Assembly: GCA_027943245.1 (NCBI GenBank)
Contig: JANDJZ010000990.1
Location: forward strand, 1 to 16,034
Direction: 5' to 3'
Length of the DNA stretch: 16,034 nt
From: Acanthamoeba sp. SK_2022b
Taxonomy: Eukaryota; Discosea; Longamoebia; Acanthamoebidae
Shown: piece by piece, positions 1-7,517 of the stretch
How positions within the stretch are numbered: position 1 is the stretch's first letter
Layout of the letters: each line of letters opens with the position of its first letter
Program-made: the position numbers and the translations under genes
The notes under the pieces: generated by a model
What the model saw: the letters and a program-made list of their open reading frames with translations, nothing else
The model's database searches: none
What the model was told of the DNA's origin: nothing

Positions 1-123
1 CTCTCTCGCTATCCGCTTCGCCTCGCGCGTCCACGAAAAATATTCACACACCTCTCCCTTTGCTATGTACCAGCGGCTGCCGTTGCCGGCTCCCGGGCCG
101 GAGGGCAGCCCAGTCACCGGCTG

Positions 124-149
124 CGACGACGACGACGACGACGACGACG
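124..149. repeat. (GAC)n trinucleotide run
   Basis: About 8.5 tandem GAC units are visible. The run is complementary to a (GTC)n run at 269-289, so the two could pair in single-stranded DNA or in RNA read across the interval. Confidence 0.9.
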
Positions 150-268
150 CCCTGACGCTCGACAAAGAAGGGAGACATGGCCGACCCCAGGTCGGAGCGG
201 GAGCAGCTCTTGGTCGCGGCTCACGGTCGACCGAGCGGCGAGATGGAGACGGATCGTGTTGTGGCGCC

Positions 269-289
269 ATCGTCGTCGTCGTCGTCGTC
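269..289. repeat. (TCG)n trinucleotide run, inverted partner of 124-149
   Basis: About seven TCG/GTC units lie just downstream (in the sense of the minus-strand gene) of that gene's stop at 294-296. They are complementary to the (GAC)n run 120 bp away. Confidence 0.9.
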
Positions 290-293
290 ACCC

Positions 294-425
294 TCAAGAG
301 TTCTTGAGGAGGTCGTTGTTGGCCCGCTTGCTGAGCGACCGCTTGCTGAGCGCCTTCATGATGCCGTCCGTCTTGTCCGCCTTGGTCGTGTGGTGTTGAT
401 GTACAGTCGCTATGGTCGGACTGCC

Positions 426-458
<33 letters not shown>

Positions 459-1768
459 GTTGCTCATGAGGGCAGACCCGCCCGCCGACTCGCCCTTCTC
501 CTTCTCCTTGCCCTTGCTGCCGCCGCCGCCGCCGATGCTCCCGCCGCCGTCGCTCCCGCTTCGCCCGCCGCGCAGCTTGTCCTTGGCGCTTTCGCTTCGC
601 TCTCTCCTCGCTCGCGCGCTCTCCCGTCCGCTCAAGCTGCCGCTGGCGCCGACGCAGCCGCCCTCGCCGTCGTATCCGACGCCGTTCTCGCCGGCGCCGG
701 CGCCGTTGTTGTTGTTGATGGCGGCGCGGGCGGCGTTGGCCGCGCCGACGTCGATCATGTTCATCATCGCCGGCAGGTCGTTCGTGGTGGCGCTCTTGCG
801 CCTCGACGACTTGGTTCGGTTGGCCATCGACTTGAGCGACGCCAGGAACGACCCCTCGCCGCGCTCCTTCTCGGCCGGCGCCTTGGCGGCTGTGTCCGCG
901 ACGGCCGGCGACGACGACGAGGAGGAGGAGGAGGAGGAGGAAGAGGAGGAGGCGTCGACCGACGCGGCGCCCTCGCACTGCTCCATCGCCGAACTGCTGC
1001 CGCCGCTGTCCAATCGCGCCGGCAATGGCGGAGTCGATGCATCGTCTTCACCGACGCCGCTGCCGTGGTCGTGGCCGTGGCCGTTGACGCCGGCCGATGC
1101 GGGGCCGCCGTCGTCCGTCAAAACTGGAGGCCTGGGGCAGCCGCTGCTGCCACGCCTGGTGTTCCCGCCGCTCCCGCTTCGGCCATGATGGCTGTCGTCC
1201 TTCTCGCTCGCTTGCCGCAGAGTGGCGCCGGCGTCAACCGATACGGTCCCCGAGCTCTGGCTCAGTTTTCTGCGGACAATGCTGTCGCCGCCCGTCTTGG
1301 CGTCCTTGGCCCTGCCCCGCGCGCTACTGCCGCCGCTGCCGCCTTCCCCATCCTCGTGTTCTGGTTGCCGCACTGGCGCACCTGCAAACACGTCGACACA
1401 TCCACACACGACACACACGTGAGCACGCGCGCGCGTGTTGTTGTTTGATTGGCGACGATCGAGGCTACCCTTGTGTGGGTCATGACTGGATGACCGAATG
1501 TGCGAGGTCAGAGATGGCTGACTGGACGCCTGCACGGTGGAGACATTCGGGGGGGGGGGATTAGTCGGTGCGCACGCATTGGGGGAGGAGGAGGCCTCCG
1601 TACCGATTTGCCCAGCGGGGGCTTGACCCAGCCTTCGCCCACCTTTGTGTCCCTCTCCTTGCCCTTGTCTCGCGCCGACTTCCTCGGACTCGACGTGTCC
1701 GGTCTGTCGACGAGCAACGCGGTCGCGCGCGCGTGAACAGACAGCAGCCAACACGAAAGAAGTGTGTG

Positions 1769-1822
<54 letters not shown>

Positions 1823-3959
1823 ACGACGAACCGTGTGCGCGGTTGTCGTGGCGAGTACTCGTTCGGGGAGAGCTTGTCCGGGGCAGACAATTTTCTGTTG
1901 AACGAGTCCTTCTTCTGCTGCACCAAAAGAACGCACGTTAGGAAGCGGAGGCGCGCTGTCATGTACACATCATATACAGCACACACCACATCACATGGGG
2001 CACACTACCCACACAACAGAAGGGAGGAGCGAACCTTTTTGTCCTGTCGTGGCGTGGTGGACAGGCTAAAGTCGTTCTTGTTGCCTTTTCGTTTCGATTC
2101 CGCTTTCTTCTCCTCGAGCTTGACCGTCATTTCCTGTAATTACACGCCAAAACGAAAACGCGCGTTAAGGGTGAACGCGTGATCCCATTGGTGTCGTGTG
2201 CTATTAATAACCCAATTATTAATAAATATTTGATCGATCCCATAATTATTGTGAATAATTTGCTTCGCAACACCGATGGCTTAAAGCTGACAGGGCGAGC
2301 CAGGGGCCACACGCTACGACGAGTGGTGGTGGTGGTGGTGGTGGTGGTGGTGGTGGTGGTGGTGGTGGTGGTTAACAAGGATAAGAAGGGTGAGGGTGTA
2401 CCGTGTGCCACTTCTTGTATTCTCGAGCCAGCTTCTCGGCCAGTTTGGTTGGTTGGATCGGTCGCGGTTCATATCGGATCAGCTCCCGCGCCGCACTCCT
2501 CGAGGCGTGGGCCGGATTGCCGCCTCCTCCCTCGCCCAGGAGATCCTGATCCGCAACCACACGCGTCGCCCGGTCAGCCTCACCCCTATCCCTCTTTCTC
2601 TCTCTCTCTCTCGCTCGCTCGCTCGCTCATACACTTGAGGGCGTAATGGTGTGGTGGCGGTAGTACCTGTACCTCAAAATCTTCGTCTGAGGAATCGTCG
2701 TAGTCTGCACTGAATGCGAGTTCGGTCGGCCTTCTCTTTTGGCTGTACCTGCCCGACGTGTCGCTAACGTCAGCAAACAAAGCATTGGGGGGGGGGCTTG
2801 CAGGGAGCAAGCTCATTCGCGGAAACAGAAGAGAAGGCAGGGGAAGGGGGGGAGGGGTGGTGGGGCAACCTGTCAATCCATCGGAAAGGCGAGGCATTGC
2901 GTTGGCGGCTGTATTCGTTCTCCTTTTGTCGAAACTTGTGGAGAAGGTCGAGGTCGGGCTGCAGCGGACACGCCGGCATCGAAAAGGGCCCTATCCGGCT
3001 CCCCGGCACCACCGACCCGCCTGTGCCCCGGGGTTTGGTTTGCCCACGTCAGCACAACGCTTGAGCAGCCACTACACGGAAGGCGCTTGCGATGGAGTAG
3101 AGAGAGAGAGAGAGAGGGAGAGAGATGGCTACGAGGTAGGTAACGGTGGGAAGAAGAGAGGAGAGAAGAAAGTGGTAGCGGTGATGAAGGGGGGAGAGTG
3201 TGCCTGATGATAGGCTGGACCCGGTGCTGGGCCTGGCCGTGGAGGCCAACCCGTTCTTCGGCAAGGGCGCGGGACTGCTCCCGACTGGTGGTGGCCACAA
3301 CAGCATGAACGAAAAGGAGACAAGCACGAAGAAGATGAGGAGGAACGTTCAAGATCCGAAGATCATGGATGGGTGGGGGGGGGGATAAAAATAGGCGAAT
3401 GCCTTGTAACGAGATTGATAGGTCGCATTATAAATTTGTTGTATAATGCGTTGCATGTTTGGGAACGCAGGGTCTCCTCCCAGCGTTCCCCGTACTCGCG
3501 GGATTGAAATGATGTTGTAGGGGGTGGGCTGGTCTACGTCTGAGATGTGCAATCAGGGGCGCAAAGGAGCGTACCAGCTGCTAGTGATAGTTGTAGAGAC
3601 CGCCGGTTGGACTTTGTGGTTGGTGTACCCTTCGACGAAGACGATGTCGATGAGGACCCCTCGTTGACAAGAGGCGAGGGAGATCGAATGTTGACAGGAT
3701 TAGGGCCACCGGTTGGGCGCCGGACCGGTCTAGGTGTTGTATCTGTGGAGGGTGCTGTAGAAGACGATGTTGTAGTCGATGTCGAAGATGAAGATGTGGA
3801 GACCTCTGTCCCACCTGGCCCGCCTCCACCGGCAGTTCCATTACTCCAGGAAATGCTGCTTCGGTTTGATTTCTTCTTGAGGGCGGCGAGCTTGGGGGTG
3901 GGTTGCTGCATGGGTTGGCGCTGGTCATTGTTTGCTTCTGGCCTTTCCATCATGACCAT
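294..3959 (-). CDS. Low-complexity, Ser-rich protein of unknown function, ten exons
   Basis: Ten exons chain in perfect phase: 3959-3575, 3284-3204, 3020-2870, 2763-2673, 2545-2402, 2133-2035, 1917-1832, 1703-1643, 1529-1469 and 1381-294, giving 748 aa. I recognise no domain. The start reads MVMMERPEANND, followed by KKKSNRSS and a Gly/Ser/Thr-rich stretch. The middle has short charged, helix-prone pieces (DLLHKFRQKENEY; PTKLAEKLAREYKKW; EMTVKLEEKKAESKRK) and an acidic patch DYDDSSDEDFE. The last exon (362 codons) is disordered: about 14 consecutive Ser, Gly runs, an Asn run, and basic ends such as SKRSLSKRANNDLLKNS. Basophilic kinase-like sites recur (RRKS, RRGS, NRRS, RKLSAP). Intron 2 uses a GC donor. 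Two choices are uncertain: donor at 2673 or 2667 (six-base difference) and acceptor at 1917 or 1914 (three-base difference). It is probably an intrinsically disordered scaffold or regulator, which is inference. Confidence 0.75.
905..955. repeat. Poly-Ser coding trinucleotide run
   Basis: The plus strand shows GAC, GAG and GAA triplets. On the minus strand they give about 14 consecutive Ser codons inside the last exon of the 294-3959 gene. Codon mixture (TCG, TCC, TCT) suggests the run is tolerated protein sequence as well as slippage. Confidence 0.8.
1772..1821. repeat. (TG)25 microsatellite in an intron
   Basis: Fifty bases of uninterrupted TG lie in the seventh intron (1831-1704) of the minus-strand gene, right after its donor. 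Frames reading it as Val-Cys or Thr-His repeats are artefacts. Confidence 0.95.
2323..2372. repeat. (TGG)n microsatellite in an intron
   Basis: About 16-17 TGG units lie in the fifth intron (2401-2134) of the minus-strand gene, which sees it as (ACC)n. The rest of this intron, around 2190-2270, is strikingly AT-rich, in contrast to the flanking exons. Confidence 0.95.
2592..2628. repeat. (TC)n to (CTCG)n tract in an intron
   Basis: A TC run passes into four to five CTCG units within the fourth intron (2672-2546) of the 294-3959 gene. It reads as a purine-rich GA tract on the transcribed sense strand. Confidence 0.85.
3098..3124. repeat. (AG)n tract in an intron
   Basis: This near-perfect AG run lies in the second intron (3203-3021) of the 294-3959 gene, so the sense RNA carries a CU-rich tract. 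That intron is the one with the GC donor. Confidence 0.85.
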
Positions 3960-4396
3960 TCCTTTTCAACTGAAACCACTCTCTTCGCCCCCTCGCGTTC
4001 CTCCTAATTCATCGGCCAATTGCTTCTTCTACTCTCTCTGTTGATGAATGAATTTCCACACCAAAGGCCTCCTTCCCAATTGCGGCCTCTCTCTTTTCTT
4101 CTATTAATTACGTCGAGATGTGGTTTCCAAGCATGCACGGCTCACCCTCCCCACTCGAGTGCGTCTCTCTCTTCTCTCGTTTCCTGAGCCTCTTCCGCTC
4201 GGCCAAAGATGTGTTTTTTTGTTTTTCGTAGCGACCACACGGGCGACCACGAAAGGGTTGTCGCGGCCTTTGCTCTTTGAATTCGTTCGTCGGGCACTTC
4301 TCATTGGCCCATCCAGAAATTTCACGTCAAAAATTCGTTTCAAAATCCGTCTCGTTTCCGGACATGTCTTTCGCGCCAAAATTACAGCCGTAGGCC
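3960..4396. other. Intergenic: 5' region of Ser-rich gene and 3' region of CRT-A
   Basis: The 437 bases hold the upstream region of the minus-strand gene starting at 3959 and the 3' untranslated region of CRT-A, which stops at 4397. The stretch is pyrimidine-rich on the plus strand and becomes AT-richer near 4100-4115 and 4205-4230. I see no further gene and no clear poly(A) signal. Confidence 0.6.
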
Positions 4397-6049
4397 TCAC
4401 GGGCGGGGCACGCCCTCGTCCTCGTTGACGCTGAGGAGGCGGTTGGTCTTCGGGTTGACGTAGAGCGTTTGCGCCCGCCTGCTGGCTCCCTGGGCCATGC
4501 CGAGGCGAGACATATATGTGCCCCTGCACACGACGGAAAGTGGGTGATGAGCAACCAGCGTGGTGTAGTAGTGACACATGTCGCGTAGTGCGCGCGAACA
4601 AACCTGATCTGGGTCACAGAGCGAGGCATGTGCTCCGCCTTGACCACGACGGCAGTCGGGAAGGCCTCGGGCTGGCCCGACATGAAACCGCCAACCGGCA
4701 CGTGGGTCACCTCGCGCTTCTGTTGTGCGACAGTGAGACTCGCGCACATCATGTCGACACGCACGCAGCCATCTGATTGGTTGCCTGCCATGGGAGGGGG
4801 GGGGTGAGGCATACCTCACCGCTGACGACGCCGTCGGTGGTGGGCGGCGCCTGCTCGCTGGTGGAGCGGTAGATGACCAGACCGACGAGGATGACCACGA
4901 GACCGGCGATATCGTAGGGCGACAGCGTGGTGGCCTCCTTGCCCATGATGAAGTCCAGCGTGAACGCGATGTTGGCCAGCGGCAGGACGACAGCCGACGC
5001 CTATAGACACACGCCACGCGCGCGCGCACAGCTCAGGTCTGGGTATTCGACGACGACACAAGGCGAGAGGAGGTGAGGCGAGGGGGGCAACGCGTACCAC
5101 GTAGAGGAGCGCAGCCGAGCCATACTTGAGCATGAGCAAGATGACGATGTTGTAGGCGATGTTGGCGATGATATAGCCTGCGGGCGGCGGCGTCAGTGTG
5201 TCGACACACTCAGCAACACACACGCATGGTTGGGGGGGGGGTGGTACCGAGCGTCATGGTCCAAGCCCACTCGCAGTCGTCAGGCGTCTTTCCGGTGGTG
5301 ATGGTGTTGTGTCCCGTGAAGAGACATCGAGCGCCGTCCTCTGTGTGCGTGTGTGCGCGCGCGATGCGATTGGACATCGTGAGCGGACACGCGTCTCTGC
5401 CCCCCTCCCTCTCCCTCGCGCGGCGAAGTTGTGTTGGGAGGGTGGTGGCGTACCGAGGTTGCTCGGGATCTCGGGGAAAGTGAGACCGCCAAAGCCGGGA
5501 ATGGCCGTGATCGGCAGGAAGAGCAGACTGTGCGCCGCACACGTAAAAATTATTAATTAAAATTAAATAAATGGAATTTCAGAAACGAATTAAAAATGAA
5601 TAAAAAATCTTTAGACGTTGGGAACGAGGCGAGGTCGAGCGGCGTACCCGACGAGAAACTGGAAGACGCACACCCAGGCGTTGACGTAGTAGATGTCCAG
5701 ATCGGCGCCCTTGAACGCGATCTCTTTGTACACGCCCTGCATGCCGTTGCGTTTCGTGACGTGTCAGTCCTCCTCCTCCTCCTCCTCCTCTTCTTCTTCT
5801 TCTTTTCATTGCATTGCATTCTTGTCGTTCTCCATCGCCCGCGCGGCGGGAGTGTACCGAGAAGGCGGTGGGGGTGGCGCTGAGGAAGAAGACGATGATG
5901 CCAAAGACGGTGTTGCCGGCGGCTCCGTTGGCGCTCAGGAAGGCGTGGAGGAGCGCCACCACGATACCCGCGATGATCACCACCGCGCCCAAGTAGTGGC
6001 CCCAACGATATCTGATCGACGCAAGTCAGCAAGCGCATCTGGCCCTCTA

Positions 6050-6107
<58 letters not shown>

Positions 6108-6515
6108 GAGAGAGAGAGAGAGAGAGCAGAGAGCCTACCGCACGTTGAGCTTCTCCTTGAGGATGCGAGCCACGAGCGGATTGGACACGAGCCACGAGAA
6201 GAACATCGTGAAGGGAATGGCTCCCTGAATCAAAAGCCTGACATGCGAGAGAGAGAGAGACAGCAAGAGAGAGAGCAAGAGGGGGGGGGGATCAGCTCTC
6301 GCCCATTCGGGGCTCATCATTCACGAGTAACGGCGTGCGCACTGTTGCATGGCTCCCGAGGTCTGGTTGCCTGGTGGTGGGCGGCGTGGGTCGGGTCAGC
6401 CAATGGCCTCGCGGGCGAGATGGGACAGGGGAGGGCGCACCTCCGAAGATCATGAGCACACCGGCGGTGGCGTCGAGCGCGCCCATGACAAGGAACTACA
6501 ACGCAAGAGACGAAG

Positions 6516-6546
<31 letters not shown>

Positions 6547-7240
6547 CATGGCGATAGGGCCGAGGTGAGTAGCGTGCTCGCTGCTGTGCCTGGCCCTATC
6601 CTCTTTTCCATGACGGTACCTTCCAGAGAGGAAACTTGCGCATCTCGGGCGTGATTCGCGAGGTGAAGAGCATCAAGGCCCACACGACCGGCCAGAAAAT
6701 TGGAATGTAAACCTGAGCACCACATCGCCGTAATCGCACATGAGCACAGGGAAGGCCTTATAATCGAAATTGGCAAAGCGCATTTTTTTTTAAAAAAAAA
6801 AAAAACGTCTACACGGCACGCGCAGTAGGAGCTAAAAACATCGAAGATCGGATCTCAATTATTGTAAAGATATGAAATGTAGAGGGGGAGGAAGGGTCCG
6901 GCACCGTGGTGGATAGCTGAGAGATGAAGTAGGGATAGTTGACCATGGGGATCAACATCTTTTTGAAGAACACGCGATTGGCCGTGCCGACGAGGATGAG
7001 GGCGGCCGTCAAGAGCAGGAGGAACGAGTGCTTCGGATTTGCGTAGTACTTGACATACCACATGAAGTCGTGCTCGGGGGTGAAGCGTTTTCGCGTGTCA
7101 TCCCACATGCGCTGCACGAAGCTGCGATCATCCTTGATCAGCAGATTATCAAGTGACGGGTCGTGGTGATGGCCGCGATGCGAGTCTGCCGACGAGAGAA
7201 GGGCTGCCTTCTCATCTTCCCCCGTTTGATTAATCGACAT
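4397..7240 (-). CDS. CRT-like transporter, copy A (chloroquine resistance transporter family)
   Basis: Thirteen exons close in frame to 509 aa: 7240-6905, 6712-6620, 6495-6441, 6370-6343, 6237-6139, 6011-5858, 5736-5648, 5527-5454, 5340-5248, 5177-5098, 5000-4815, 4719-4604 and 4523-4397. The protein matches the CRT family of the drug/metabolite transporter superfamily along its length: TANRVFFKKM with NYPYF in helix 1, QGAIPFTMFFSWL, YLGAVVIIAGIVVAL, the GVYKEIAFKGADLDIYYVNA block, the loop CLFTGHNTI with DDCEWAW, and SPYDIAGLVVILVGLVIYR. About ten membrane segments are expected. CRT proteins of Plasmodium and Dictyostelium sit in acidic vacuole membranes and move amino acids, peptides and cationic drugs. 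The N-terminus carries an acidic dileucine motif, EKAALL (residues 10-15). The last two exons add a hydrophilic tail of about 80 residues absent from copy B. Substrate is unknown. Confidence 0.9.
5766..5808. repeat. (TCC)n(TTC)n tract in CRT-A intron 6
   Basis: About seven TCC units are followed by about five TTC units within the intron 5857-5737. The equivalent intron of CRT-B (8583-8508) lacks the tract and is about 45 bp shorter. Confidence 0.85.
6052..6126. repeat. (GT)n(AG)n compound microsatellite in CRT-A intron 5
   Basis: Fifty-one bases of GT run into about 20 bases of AG in the intron 6138-6012. The matching CRT-B intron (8811-8737) has no GT run and is 75 bp against 127 bp, so the tract expanded or was lost after duplication. 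Confidence 0.95.
6343..6370 (-). other. 28-nt microexon of CRT-A
   Basis: The phases of the flanking exons (phase 1 from 6441, phase 2 needed at 6237) cannot be joined directly. A 28-nt segment with AG before it and GT after it restores the frame and supplies GNQTSGAMQQ, the Thr/Ser-Gly-x-x-Gln step that the CRT family has just before the LLIQGAIPF helix. An identical segment occurs in CRT-B at 8998-9025. Confidence 0.85.
6783..6805. repeat. T9A14 homopolymer junction in CRT-A intron 1
   Basis: Nine T are followed by fourteen A, a self-complementary step inside the first intron (6904-6713). CRT-B intron 1 is only 87 bp against 192 bp and lacks this. Confidence 0.9.
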
Positions 7241-7299
7241 GGTCCTCCGTTTGCCTGCCGACTCTGCACGACGGGGAGGTGGTCGCACCCCGCCCGTTA

Positions 7300-7323
7300 T
7301 TGCTGGATCACGCCGAAAGAAAA
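7300..7323 (-). promoter_or_regulatory. Conserved upstream element, CRT-A copy
   Basis: A 24-bp stretch 60-83 bases upstream of the CRT-A ATG matches 21 of 24 bases of 9873-9896 upstream of CRT-B. The core on the plus strand reads cacgccgaaagaaaa here. The bases between it and each ATG differ in length and sequence, which suggests selection, either a core promoter or a transcription start context. Confidence 0.45.
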
Positions 7324-7398
7324 ATTGCAAGAAAATTGATTCCTTTTTCTCCAAGCTCTCGGAGCAACACCACGCAGGAAGGTTGAAGGGAATCAAGT

Positions 7399-7404
7399 TT
7401 TATT
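7399..7404 (-). terminator. Possible poly(A) signal of CRT-B
   Basis: AATAAA on the minus strand, in an AT-rich patch past the CRT-B stop. It is a single hexamer, so the support is weak. Confidence 0.35.
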
Positions 7405-7517
7405 CATCACTTGGGCACAAGTGCTTGTGACGCTGCAATGGTTCAATTGCTGCCAAAACCAGACAAGCTTGGCGCTGGCGCAAGCAGCAAATTCAGTTTC
7501 AATACTCGCCTCATGCC

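Larger units (their letters stand above)
65..307 (+). other. Unresolved small ORF at the left edge (80 codons)
   Basis: An ATG-started 80-codon frame follows a pyrimidine-rich stretch at 1-64, which resembles a 5' leader. It encodes a Pro/Gly-rich start, a run of eight Asp from a GAC repeat, and a Val run from a GTC repeat. Another frame, starting at ATG 177, reads MADPRSEREQLLVAAHG and also looks protein-like. Both could equally be the GC-rich 3' untranslated region of the minus-strand gene that stops at 294, whose end they overlap. No domain is recognised and I cannot tell whether this is coding. Confidence 0.15.
7241..7517. other. Intergenic between the CRT copies
   Basis: The 277 bases hold the CRT-A promoter side (right of 7240) and the CRT-B 3' end (left of 7518). 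The minus strand has AATAAA at 7404-7399, a plausible poly(A) signal about 115 bases past the CRT-B stop. The first bases upstream of both CRT start codons are alike (plus strand: catggtcctccgtt). No other gene is seen. Confidence 0.6.

Noticed and set aside
412..1188. 258-codon plus-strand frame rich in Pro and Leu with a Glu run
   Set aside because: Antisense shadow of the same exon; the Glu run mirrors the poly-Ser codons.
177..1448. 423-codon plus-strand frame opposite the Ser-rich gene
   Set aside because: Most of it is antisense to the last exon; its Ala and Arg runs are the expected mirror of GC-rich Ser/Gly codons, and it shows no domain. Only the part before 294 is kept as unresolved.
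3200..3388. Plus-strand frame with LDPVLGLAVEANPFFGKG
   Set aside because: Looks protein-like, but the minus strand gives an exon (3284-3204) that joins both neighbours in phase; no plus-strand partner exons were found.
3547..4044. 165-codon plus-strand frame
   Set aside because: Antisense to exon 1 of the Ser-rich gene, which has a good start, a matching donor and phase agreement with nine more exons.
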